Source: Muricea muricata (taxonomy: Eukaryota > Cnidaria > Anthozoa > Malacalcyonacea > Plexauridae). From it: DNA of 64,000 bases. The stretch lies in contig OY979716.1 of the NCBI GenBank assembly GCA_963855995.1, positions 49,857,379-49,921,378 on the forward strand. The letters run 5' to 3'. Shown here one piece after another: positions 20,645-31,904 of this stretch. The position numbers and the translations under genes are program-made. Under the pieces are notes generated by a model. It did no database searches and was not told where the DNA came from. It saw nothing but the letters and a program-made list of their open reading frames with translations. Every line of letters begins with the position of its first letter. Positions within the stretch are counted from its first letter, which is position 1.

Positions 20645-23600
20645 ATGAGCAGCAGCGGTCGAAATAGAATTTCTGGTGGCCAAAGGAATGTTTTGGAAGC
20701 TATGTACAATGCAGGCATGGTCGGCAGTAGTTTGCTGTACAAGACAAAGATCGACAAAGCGGTAGAAGAAACTGGTTTGACTCCATCCCAAGTCAAGGTA
20801 TCTTTGTTAAACGTTTCTGTCATAAATGCCAAATAGTATGCTTGTTTTCAGAGGTTAATTTCTTACCGATGCTTGTATGTTTGTGTGCATAATTTCCGCG
20901 CGGATACACAATTAACTGATATTCTTATGCAAATTTTACTGTAAATCATGGCGATTTTTTGCGTGTTCACTGTTTGTCGACTTACAATCGCCATATGTAT
21001 TGCAGTAGCTCATAAATTAATCGAATTTAAACGTTAAATAAAAATTACATTGACACTAACAACAAATATATATACAGTTAAAGTACAGTCTGGTATGAAA
21101 AACTAGATTCATGAAGAAACCCGAAGATGCGAGTTCAAATCCCGCTCGAGACAACGAATTTTTCGTTGCTTAATATGAATCTAGTTTTTCATATCTCTGA
21201 GGATGGTTCTGAAATAGAGTTGAAACACTGGGCATCCTCAAAGACAAGCATTAAGTCGTCGTGAAAATATTGGATAAGACTTGCTACCCATTCCAGTTGA
21301 CTCGATAGCTCAATTGGTAGAGCTTTCTTTCTAGAAACCCGAAGATGCGAGTTCGAATCTCGCTGGAGACAACGAATTTTTCGTTGTTCTTTGCAGTTTC
21401 AGATTAATATGAATCTAGTACAGTGTGGAATGAAGTATTTTGCTGCATTTCTGTGCACCACACAATACAACCAGCTGTTTATGTTGTGCCCTACCTGCCA
21501 TACACGTGGTCTTTGGGGTCATTCCCTGTACAGTTTTATTCTGTTCAGTTTATGATTCTGCTGATTCTTCATTGGGTGATACCGCCATAGGGGTCATTGA
21601 TGTACAGGCTTAGAAAATGTTTTTTGCTTAACTATTTAGAATAATTTTTGCCTACTTTGATTTGAGCTTCAAATTTGAAGCTTGCCTGAGGGTCAAGGAG
21701 CAAGTTCACCAGAATATTTCACAAAAAATGCTATTTCCATTTGTGCGCCATTGGAGCACCAAGACTTTTGTGCACCAATATGGTGCACCTTTTGCCTTCA
21801 TTCCATACTGGGTTAAAGTATAATTTTTCAGAAACACCACTTAAATTTATTATTGTAAAGCATTATAATTATTGGCAAGTGGGCAAAAGGCATTGCTAGG
21901 TTTATCCTAAGTCTAAGCCCAATTGATAGTAACTGACCTGTCTCTCTGATTTGGACTTCATTATAATTGATGCTGAATGGTAGCCAAATGTTAAACATCT
22001 GACCTAGAAGTTAGATGTCTTAACAAAGTTTTTAAATACCTGTATACATGTGCACTTATATACCATACGGTACTGTATATATTTTGCAGAAATGGATTGG
22101 TAATTACAAACATGGGAAGAATGTAAATAACCAAGAGAAAGAATGTTCAAGCAAGACCATGAAGAAAGCTAAAGCAGCTAGAGGACCAAGTAGTTTCAAT
22201 TTGTTCTGTAGTGACTTTTTCAAACGTGGTAAGATCATATCATATATGCTAATTTCCATTTTGTTATGATATAATTTGTAATTGTCTTTTATATTGTCTG
22301 TATTTTGAATTTTTTGTTATATGTACAGTTTAAATGTAGCAGTTGAGCTAAGCATCTTTGAAATGAGGAAATTTTAAATACCCATATGTGAGCAAAATAG
22401 CATATGGAAGTAAATTGCACACATTTATTTATGTTCAGTTCTCTTAAAAATTATTTCATATAATTTCTTTGTTTACCTAATTAATGTTTGATACTGTACT
22501 GTACTTGATAATTTTGCAATACCAATAGTCATGAAAAATTCTAGATCCCTGTTAAGAATTTGTTGCTTGAGTCCATTAACAATTTATAGACTAGTCTTGA
22601 CCTATTTGCCCTTGGCCGAGCCTGAAATAATTTTAAAATTTGTCCAGAACAAATACAATTTCGAAATCAAATTTGATCGGAAAATTTCAAATTTGAACAG
22701 GGTATGTTATTTTAGTTTTATCCCCCATTTAATTCCATAAATGATGATTTTGCTCACAACTTTGTATAACTATTAATAGTTTTGTCAAATTTCTTGAGAA
22801 ACTAATCAGTGTGGAAATTGAAACCATTGGCTGTTGAATTTAAAAAGTTTTTAAATTTTTAAAAGATATTGATAACACCAAACATTAATTATAGTATGGA
22901 GGTTAGTAGTTCAGTTGGTATGTACAGTAGGTTGATGGTACAATAATCTCAAGTTAAAATTTACTCTCCTGTTTTATTACTCCAGGTACTGTATGTAAGT
23001 ACCAATGTTGTGCATATTCTACGTACTGGTACATATTGTATTGTTGCAACCAGAAGGCGAGCAGGCAATGAAATCATATTTTATTTTTACGTATTAAAAA
23101 TTTGATTAGTCTTTAAAAATGGGTCAGTGTTAATTATTAATGTAGCTAGTGTTGTTCAATATATCATGAGCTGCACTAGTGTAATGCAGATCGGACAAGT
23201 CTTCATTGGAAGATTATATATGGGTCAAGTTAGTTGCTATAACCATTACTGGTAGTCTGTTATGTACATTTACAGTTACAAGTACTTACTATTTATTTAC
23301 AATTTCACCCAGACTAAATGTGTCTAGGGTTAAATTTTAGGTAGCCAGGCACAGCTCAGCATAGTGGATAACTGTAAGGTGGTATACCTATCACAATTTT
23401 TTTAACTGTTGAAGTCGCTTATAGGGTCTAATATACCTTGTGGTATATGACTGAGAAGAAATTTTAGGAAATGACTGTATATACCAGACCTTGATGTATT
23501 AATTATTAATGAATGAGTATTGCATATACAGATATTTCTAGGTGATACTGACTCATTCGTTCATTTCGGACTACACTGTATTATTAATGGTAGTTAATAT

Positions 23601-26600
23601 TCATTTACTCAGCTTTATGACTTTGTCATAGATGAGTGTAAAGATCTTTCCCATGGTGAAAAAGTACAGAAAGCAGCCACTGAATGGAAGGAAATAAGTC
23701 TTCAAGTAAAGGAAAAGTACGAAAGGTTGTCAACCAGTCTCAAAAATATTGAAGTTGACAAACTGACCGATCTCCAGAAAGACAAGCTAATCTTGCGCCA
23801 CACGAAACGGCTTGTTGAAGAAGTAAGCAATGTACAATGATGTAATAATTCCAGGAAACATGTATAACAAGTGCTCCATTAAGTGTTCTGGAATACTGGT
23901 ACTGAAAGTTTTGTGCCAGTATTTGAGTGTTTTCATGCAAGTGACAGCCAGGAAAGCCTTAGCATAACTTTGGCTTCAACATGATACTGGTACACCAAAT
24001 ACAATATCATTTTGGTTTCATTAATGTACTGGTCAAACTAATGAAGCAGGGAGCTAAATTTACGTTTAATAGCAGGGGCGGCAGAATATCGTTAAATGAG
24101 GGGGCATATTCATATATTCCGGCTTACAAACGGTAAAAACAATCAATTTCCAAAGAAATGAGGTACAATCAGAATATATGAATATGGGCCCCCTGAATTA
24201 ACGATCTTCTGCTGCCCCTCTTTAGTAGCAAACCAACAATAAATTCATTCAATCCGTTCCTTTTTTTTATACTGTTCTACGAATTAAATTTATCTATACA
24301 ACATCAATCCCTAAAGCAGATACATTTGTATACATTTTCGAATAGATAAATATATTGGCAGACCTGGGTTGTGAAGTTTCAACTTTGGTTGTAGACAACA
24401 ATGGCAAAGTCTTGCAAGGTGGATCAAGCGATGGCAACAAATTTCTGTCATCTAATCCTGAGATTGGCATCAAATTTCGTGAATATTTTGGTAAGATTTC
24501 TCTGATGCCTTGTGGGTCGTACATTTAACATAATAAACTACTAACAGTACCTATAGTATTTGGTGTAAAAGTGCTCTTATTAATGCAGTGTGTCCCAGAA
24601 AAAATCCCCCCTTTAGAACTGACACTATTGTTGTTAAATGTGCGTTATTATGTCTCTGGGAATTTGAATTATCTTCTACATGTAAAACGAAGCGCAACAC
24701 AATAATCACGTCAAATTATAACAATGAAAATACTTCTGCCATTCATGTAGACAATTCGTTTAAATTCCCAGAGGCATAATAACACAATTTAGACCCCGTT
24801 TTATTATTTTAGATCCGCATGGTCACGATATCAAATTGAATAGTTCCACGACAAGTGTGGCTCTTACTCTTACGATAGTACTGGCTGTATTGCAGAATTT
24901 AACAAGTACAGTAGTCATAGAAAAAAGTGGTGGAAGAAAACATGACCGCAAACTACCCGAACTCGATGTCGTGACCAAGCGAATCCGGTATCGTCTGAAC
25001 GGGGTCTTAAGAACAATAGAGTGATTTCTAAAGGGACTTTTTTTGGGGCACTGTATATTGGTCCTCTCAAAGTCTCCTTGTGGCGATTTCAAGAACACGT
25101 TTTTGTAAGACTCAGTTTAGTATATGTGCCTGATACTTTCATGTTTATAATGCTTTATTTTTTGTTGATTGCAGGTGACTCGAAACGAAGCTATACCCGG
25201 CAAGATGTGCAAAAACTTTTCAACAGAAAATATAGTGAGTAAAATTCTATTTCAATGTGCAGGATGATACATTCACGATGAGTCACTTTTATCAGGGGTC
25301 ACAGCCGTCAAGATCCATTTCGTTACAATAGAATATATATTTGAAATTTTCTTACAGTAGAACAATTTGATAAACGTAGTGCAGACCGGTCAGTCATTAA
25401 ATTAAACATGCATTAGGCCCTATTTCCTAGTTAGGCCCCCATTTTCGATTCACGCTTTTCCCAGTTTCTCTTGTAAGCCACCATTAACAAGGTTCAAAAC
25501 GAATAATCTCCCTGAATGTTCCGGAATATTAAAGCGCATATGACACGAATCATTCATTTCAGAATCATAAGATTCTTCGTGCAGTGATTATATCGTAGTG
25601 TGCTAAAGAGAATGTTTGGAAGTTTGAAATCGTAGCCATGAGGCAAAAAACTCCTATGCATAGGAACAAATTTGCACCAAACTGACGTCATACTAACGTC
25701 ACTGGCTTTTCCACGAGCTAAATTCAGTGATTGAACGGAACTACATCTCATCAGTGACGTAATTTTGGTGCAATTAGGTTCCCAGGCATAGAAGAGTCTT
25801 TTACTCACGGCTACATGTTTTGATTTTAAAGGATGCAACAGTCCTCTTAGTATCGTGTTTTTCAAAAATAAATGACACTGTGATAATCACTGCCCAATGA
25901 ATTATATATGACTCTGGAAAAAAACTTTTTGAGTCATGTGCACTTTAACAAATATGCTATTCAAAATTGTTCTATAATAGACTCGTTTCTATAACAACTG
26001 ATATTTAATTTAAAGCAAGAAAGGATGGGGAGGCACAGTACGATCTGTATATATTTCAGTGAAGCGTTATTTCCAACACTAGGCCGTTCGCCGTAGTTCC
26101 AAAATGTGGCTAGAAAACAAATTTCATTAAGCATGTCGTGGAACTGAGGTAACTTTGCAGAACATAACTTTTTCAAACACGGGGAGTATGAATCTGAAAA
26201 GTTGCCGCTCCTCTGACCCGCAGTTTTTTCATAAAATCCATTTTAATTCTCACTCTTTCAACACGCTTCAAATAATCTCCCGCCATTTTGAATTCTTCAA
26301 TATTCCGTTTGCAATCGCTCAGAATGGTGATTATTCTGTCCCATGTCCCTCAACTCGCGGTAAATTGTCATTCTAACCGATGGAATTGCTAAAATCATTC
26401 ACTTTGTAAACACATGGCTTCTTACAAAGCTGCTAGTCATGTTTGTGTTGTGAAGTCCATTTCCACGGCAAATGCAGAAATAAAAGAGCTACCAAAAGGG
26501 ATATATTAGCAAAAAATATTGAGACATAAGAAAACAGTGCTTAAACCTATTTTTATCATATAAAAAACTCACAGAAGTCAACGATTCAGGTAATATAAGT

Positions 26601-29600
26601 AAGCTTGAGAGACCTAAAACCACCCTTGCCAATGCTGGTCGAAAACGTTTGTCAGAGGAAAGCATCGGACAACCAGAAAAGTATAACTAATAATAAGTTA
26701 TCAGCCATGTTGTGCTTAAGAGCCAAGTATAACTGCAGCAAAAATGTTGCCTTTGGCTTTGACCAAAAATAGGTAAAATCAATAATAGTGCACCTTCATC
26801 ATGCATTCATTAACTGTACATAACCTCCCAGGATAAATAATTAGTTGACAATTTTTAAATATCAGAGAGTTTTGCAACAATTGTTTTCATGTATTCATTA
26901 AGCGTTAACGCTTGAAACTTCTGTTTTAAATGTTTTGCTCCTCACTTTCCAATAATATTATTAGAACTACAAATAAAATATATATTGTCTTCAATGTGTC
27001 CAGTTACTTCAGTGCACAAGAAACATGAGGTCTGAAACACCAACAGTAACATGCACTAAAACACTTATCAACCTAAGTTGAAAATAAACAGACAGAACAA
27101 TCTTCAATAAAGGGGGTTTTCATCCATACCTCCCATAAAAGAGACACAATTTATAGCTCACTAAGTGACCATTAATTTCACTAAGAGGCTGCTCAATATA
27201 TATAAACAATGCCTGTTCAATATATATAAACAAGGTGACAAAATAGTGCACCGAATATCGTTTTTACAATGGAGTGTTATTGCAGCAGTTGCGATATCAC
27301 TGGTGGGGTAATACCCCCCAGTTACAAGTTGCAAGAGGGTTATCTCTCAAGCCAATGCCTAATTAAATTTTCCTGGAAGGTATCTAGAAGTGAGAGGTGT
27401 TTCCAACATGTTTCCAACCTATGTGTTACATTAGAGTCACATATACAATTGACCCTAATAACAACTGATTTTAAAAGGGAATTGTTGGTGTCCCTTGTGC
27501 ACATTTTCTTCTACTCTTGGCAGGCGAAGTGAAAGCTCTAGCAGGCGTCTTGTTCCTGTTTATCAAAATAATCGAGTTTTTTTTTTGCATCAGAAAAAAC
27601 CAGTAGCAGCTCTACAGTTCTATGCTGGCTATGAAAAGCATGCTATTGTAATACTTTTATCATTACATTATCCCCGAAATCAGAAATCGCTTTTAATAGT
27701 TACAGTCTGAGATACTATGTTGCATTGTGACAACTTCCATTCAAGGTAACCCAGATTGAAAAAAGGCAGATGGAAATGTCATATCTGTGATGTCTAAAGC
27801 CCCGGGCTGTTTACAGATTGAGCAAATTTAGGGAAAAACATTTGAAGATGGATAAGGACAAATAATCTATTACCTTTTTCAGAACTGGAAATAGAATGAA
27901 TTTGTCCGTTGCTTTCCTATTACAAACGTTTTCGTCCAGCATTGGCAAGGATGGCTTTAGCTCTCTCTCTTTAGTTTACTTGTAATAATAGTAAACTTGT
28001 CTGAATAGTAGACTTTTGCGAGTTCTGTTTATGATAAAGACGTATGTAAGCACTGCTTTATTATGTCTCAAAAAATTTTGCTAATATCTCTTCTAATTTC
28101 TCCATTTTTGCCGTGGAAATGGACTTCACACACACAAACATGACTAGCACCTTTGTAAGGAGCCATGTGTTTACAAAATTAATGATTTTAGCAATTCCAT
28201 CGGTTAGAATGACAATTTACCGCGAGTTGAGGGATCTGGGACAGAATAATCACCATTCTGAGCGATATCAAACGGGATATTAAAGAATTCAAAATGGCGG
28301 GAGATTATTTGAAGCGTGTCGAAAGAGTGGAATTAAAATGGATTTTATGAAAAAACTGCGGGTCGGAGGAGCGGCAACTTTTCAGATTCGAACTCCCCGT
28401 GTTTGAAAAAGTTATGTTCTGTAAAGTTCCCTCAGTTCCACGCCATGCTTAATGAAAGTGAACGATATCGGGTCACGGCGAACGGCCTACACGCGATATT
28501 CTTTGAAAAACCTTTGCATCTGATGAAAAAGCTACTTATGTATACACCAACATCCGCGTGATAACATATATACATGTAGAGAATATTACTCTAAACGTTT
28601 GGTGGATCGATGCATATATAATATTCTTGCTGCATTCGTTTGTGAAATATTGTTTTCACCAACTCATATTTCCGAACCATCCTTATAAAATGTTTCTTAG
28701 AGTATTATATGACTGGCTCATTCTTTGAGCGGTAATGAACAACATATGAATGATATTTAGCTCTTTAAAAGAGTTATTAAAATTTTAAAAATGACATTAA
28801 AAAGCTAAAAAGTATTTTACATAATTATAACAAATACCGATGTATTACACATGATCACTAATTTTACCTTTTACAGGTGAAGCCACTGGTAAAACATGCC
28901 GCGTGCCGTATTTAAAAGGAGGTTTTGATGTTGTTGGTATGCCAGAAGGCATCGAATTCAAAAAACCTTACAATTATGGCGCACACCAGCTAAGGAAGAT
29001 TATGGAATCCTCCGGTGATATAGCATTTATTATAAACGAATCCGAGGAATCGCATGAGACAACGTCGTTTCCACCATCCGACGAAATCTTTATGGAAAGA
29101 GTGAAAAACCTCCTACAAAAAATCACGGGACTCGATTCGGCGAAAAAGGCTTTGCAGGATGAAGGGGAAAAGATTTTAGAAGATGTTGAAGTTGTCAACC
29201 TCACTTTGACAGACGAAGAAAAAGCAGTTCTTTACACTGGCGGCTCCGAATATTTCTCGCCTGATGCTTGGCTTGCTGTGGGCCATAATATGCAGCATAC
29301 AACCTGTGCAAATGAACTCGTTTTGCCCATCTACACCGAATCTGAAGAAAAGTTTTGGCTTTTTTTTTTGTCAACGAGAAACCGTCAAAGATATCAAACG
29401 CGGTGTTTTCAACAAAAATAAAAGGAAAATGGCTGGATCTGGGTACCGATGGAGAATACACGGTGATCGACCGTTTAGAAACAATAGTAGGGAAAAATAT
29501 TGTGCGTACTGCTCATGGCCCGTTGTATTTTAATGCTAGTCTAACGTCCGAGGGTAAATATAACTTACCAGATTCTTCAAAGAGTGCAATACTGACAGTA

Positions 29601-29633
29601 CTTAACACGACGGTATTTGATCAATTATCATAA
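20645..29633 (+). CDS. Homeodomain-like plus HMG-box protein of the KDZ element
   Basis: Six exons join in phase: 20645-20797, 22090-22228, 23632-23822, 24346-24490, 25175-25234 and 28877-29633, all with GT..AG borders. Exons 1-2 encode a homeodomain-like helix-turn-helix ending in GLTPSQVKKWIGNYK, where helix 3 resembles the homeodomain WFxN motif. Exons 2-3 encode an HMG box (ARGPSSFNLFCSDFFKR joined to DECKDLSHGEKV, then EWKEISLQVKEKYERL). Exons 4-6 encode an uncharacterised region with TRQDVQKLFNRKYSEATGK, RVPYLKGGFDVVGMPEGIEF and YGAHQLRKIM. A ten-T run at 29360-29369 shifts the frame late in exon 6; conserved-looking sequence continues to the TAA at 29631. Divergent HMG proteins accompany fungal KDZ transposons; a role in binding element ends is an inference. 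Confidence 0.8.
21097..21425. repeat. tRNA-derived interspersed repeat (copy 1)
   Basis: Contains a tRNA-like unit at 21300-21373 (GACTCGATAGCTCAATTGGT = A box, GAGTTCGAATCTCGC = B box) and a second, partial B-box unit at 21115-21150 (CGAAGATGCGAGTTCAAATC). Both are followed by GACAACGAATTTTTCGTTG. Bordered by TATGAAAAACTAGATTCAT and AATATGAATCTAG. The anticodon arm does not fold well, so it is a SINE-type relic, not a working tRNA gene. The longer relative is at 61741-62249. It lies in intron 1 of the HMG gene. Confidence 0.75.
24074..24219. mobile_element. MITE in intron, CAGGGGCGGCAG ends
   Basis: Left CAGGGGCGGCAGAATATCGT and right, reverse-complemented, GAGGGGCAGCAGAAGATCGT are inverted copies; both run into CATATTCATATATTC. 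Flanks are similar (TTTAATAGC and TTTAGTAGC) but offset by one base, so the duplication is not clean. The core GAATATATGAATATGGGCC is shared with the MITE at 40183-40335, giving at least two family members in the window. Confidence 0.6.
24587..25049. mobile_element. Mariner-like MITE containing a smaller nested repeat
   Basis: Outer ends CAGTGTGTCCCAGAAAAAAT and, reverse-complemented, CAGTGCCCCAAAAAAAGTCC resemble Tc1/mariner termini, with TA after the right end. The arms stay inverted through ATTGTTGTTAA/ATTGTTCTTAA, then GACCCCGTT. The left arm is split by a smaller fold-back unit (about 24641-24787) whose arms share TTATTATGTCTCTGGGAATTT. The element lies in the intron between exons 4 and 5 of the HMG gene; the open frame 24836-25024 inside it is not an exon, because exon 4 joins 25175 in phase without it. 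Confidence 0.65.
25533..25944. mobile_element. TTAA-bounded MITE (copy A)
   Basis: TTAA at 25529-25532 and 25945-25948 flank AGCGCATATGACAC and, reverse-complemented, AGTGCACATGACTC. TTAA target duplications suit piggyBac or Kolobok-type transposases. The ends resemble those of the element at 37067-37542. Confidence 0.65.
26080..28489. mobile_element. 2.4-kb element with about 600-bp terminal inverted repeats
   Basis: Left arm 26080-26680 and right arm about 27900-28489 are inverted copies from TAGGCCGTTCGCCGT at the ends to GAAAACGTTTGT inside, with several small indels. Shared blocks include AAGTTGCCGCTCCTC, GAATGGTGATTATTCTGTCC and GTGAAGTCCATTTCC. CAC flanks both ends (a possible 3-bp duplication). 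The 1.2-kb interior contains no recognised gene. It sits in the last intron of the HMG gene and would make a very large RNA hairpin when that intron is transcribed. Confidence 0.75.
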
Positions 29634-29900
29634 TAGCAAACTTCGAATACGAATCAATTTTTTCCCACACGAGTTAAGTTCTCTGAGGCCCCACCCATAC
29701 TACCAGGAGAAATGTAAAAACGCAAAAATATTGAAAAGCATTTGTACTTCGAGTACTATCACCATTTTGCAGAATACATAAATGTGAAGATCATAAAAAC
29801 GATTTCATAATATTTCTAATTCAATATAGTATAGTTTGGCGAACAAATTTTGCGTTTTAGTACATGTTTGTCAATGGACCAGGGGAGGTTAAATTTAGTT
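29634..29900. other. Non-coding stretch downstream of the HMG gene
   Basis: AT-rich, with no polyadenylation signal that I can single out and no other feature. Confidence 0.35.
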
Positions 29901-29904
29901 CATA

Positions 29905-30365
29905 CACGCGTAAAAACGCACGGGTTGTTGCAAGTTGTTGTTGTTGTTAAAAACTGTAATGCCAATTGTAACAAGTTGTAACAAGTCTGTTGACAAGTTG
30001 TCAACAAGCTGTGTTCGCACTGCTTGTTCCGTGTTTGTTGGAACAAGTTTACAACAACTTTTAACAAGCTTGATGGCATTATCAGACCTGTTACAAGGTT
30101 GTCCTAATAGTCCGTTACAGTTACGATTTAATTAGAATGTCACAAGGTTGACGAAACAAGGTCGTAACAATATTGTTGTATCGTGATTGTAACAGATTTG
30201 TTGGATCAACCTTGTGACAAGTCTAAAAAAATCAGCAAGGATGTTACAAGTTGTTAACAAGTTGTTCCACACTTGTACCAACAACTTGGGACAAGCAGTG
30301 CGAGCACAGCTTGTTGACAGTTTGTATGCGGACTTGCTACAAGTTGCAAGATTTTTCAGTGTGTA
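29905..30365. repeat. Inverted repeat rich in ACAAGTTGT/ACAACTTGT words
   Basis: Dense in ACAAGTTGT and its complement. The left half (TTGTTGCAAGTTG ... TGTTGACAAGTTGTCAACAA ... CACTGCTTGTTCC) and the reverse complement of the right half (CTTGCAACTTGTAG ... CTGTCAACAAGCTGTG ... CACTGCTTGTCCC) match, so the unit is a fold-back of about 460 bp with internal palindromes. No coding potential. Confidence 0.65.
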
Positions 30366-31138
30366 GTCATACGCCTAAACTGCATGCGAGCTAGTATATT
30401 TCTAATGTAACTACAGAACACCGATGTCAAAATATCATTTCAGTTGGATATTTTTTTAATATTTTAGGTTATACGAACTTTAAGTTGTGGTTTATATGAC
30501 GTTTTGTATAATTATACTATTGATAGGTGGCTCGATACAGTTTTGAAACAAATTGACTATAGTAGCTTAACATCTTTAATTTTCACGCTGTTAAATTTAA
30601 ATATATGCGTATTCATTTTTTCATGTATTTTAACAGTTTTGATGACCAATGCCCCATTGCTATGGCAACACTCGCGTATGAAATTCACTGAAAAATTATT
30701 ATCTGCATAAGTCATTATACAAGCACCATAGGCTAAATTTTAAAAACTCTGTAATGCCAATTTTTTAAACTGCGAAAATGCTGTTTTCTTGAAAAAGTTT
30801 TTTGGCATCACAGAATTTTTATTTTTTGAATTATACAACATTTTTTTGGTACAATACTGCCAGCAAAATTTGAAGATAGGTCACCGTGCAAAATAAGGAG
30901 ATATAGCATATTAAAATGACGTCAGTAATTAGAAAATCCACATGCAGTTTGCATGCCTTTTTTTATGCGCGAAGTGGCGTCAACATCTCGCATGAAAAAC
31001 AATATTCAATGGTTCAAATACCAAGTCTTTTCGCTGTGTCACTGGCCTGAAAAATAGCTCTTTTAACGCGATCAAGGTAGTTAAAACAAATGTAACGCGA
31101 AGCCAACGTAACGGTTAAGACGACACTAAAATAGAATA

Positions 31139-31564
31139 GGGCCATTTATACGAGCGAAAATAAGCCGCGGCATAAATAGGCCGCGGCTTAAATAAGTCGA
31201 GAACGTCTGTATAAACGTACAATTTCTTTGCGACTATAAAATAAGCCGCGGCCAATTTAAGCCCAGGGTTCGGGCCTCGTCTTAAATTGGCCGCGGCCAG
31301 TTTTAGGTGGGAAAACCTTGTAAAAACGCTTCGTTCGCGACCAAGGCATGTCTATTTATACGATGTCTATTAATATTATTTATTATTAGTTTAGTTTATT
31401 AATATGATGTTCGCGACCAAGGCAAGTCTGTTTATATGATGTGCGAGTGTTTTGGGCAATTTTAATAAATTTAGTAAAACTGGCGTATAAAAGGCTGTGT
31501 TCTCGACTTATTTAAGCCGCGGCCTATTTAAGCCGCGGCTTATTTTCGCTCGTATAAATGGCCC
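31139..31564. mobile_element. 426-bp MITE with TA duplication
   Basis: Ends GGGCCATTTATACGAGCGAA are identical in inverted orientation and continue through AATAAGCCGCGGC, AGGCCGCGGCTTAAATAAGT and CGAGAAC. TA lies on both sides (31137-31138 and 31565-31566), as for Tc1/mariner-type insertions. The arms contain repeated CCGCGG palindromes, a conspicuous GC feature in this AT-rich region. The interior also holds a second inverted pair around GGCCGCGGCCA. Confidence 0.75.
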
Positions 31565-31904
31565 TAATGTTGCCGATGGGTTGCTTGTAGAAGACTTACG
31601 AATGGATCAATCGTAAATAACTTTTAAGTAGATCAAGAGGATATGTTCACATGTAAGCAATTATTTCTCAGCCCAAAGACATAGCCCAAAGACTTGACAT
31701 TAATGTGTCCTTGTGATTTTATACAGCTAGAGCCAGAACAGATGATTATAAAAAGTGATTTCTTTATCTTGCCAATGTTGTAGTCAAAATATGCATTGGT
31801 TACATCTAACGAGCTTAAAATTACATAATTCAGAATAATCCAAGCAAAACGGTCTTTTGTTAAATGTGGAGACTGGTTCACAGGAATTAGTCATTTTAGT
31901 GTTA

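Noticed and set aside
21303..21373. Functional tRNA gene
   Set aside because: A and B boxes are present, but the anticodon arm does not pair properly and the unit is embedded in a repeated SINE-like context found again at 61.7-62.2 kb.
24836..25024. Possible extra exon of the HMG gene with matching acceptor phase
   Set aside because: It lies wholly inside a mariner-like MITE, and exon 4 joins the exon at 25175 in phase without it.
27269..27532. Gene in the core of the long-TIR element (Cys-containing frame)
   Set aside because: Composition is random, with no recognisable domain or splice partners; too weak to report as coding.
30504..30710. Small membrane protein with hydrophobic stretches
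   Set aside because: AT-rich chance frame in non-coding sequence; no conserved motif, start context or neighbouring exon.
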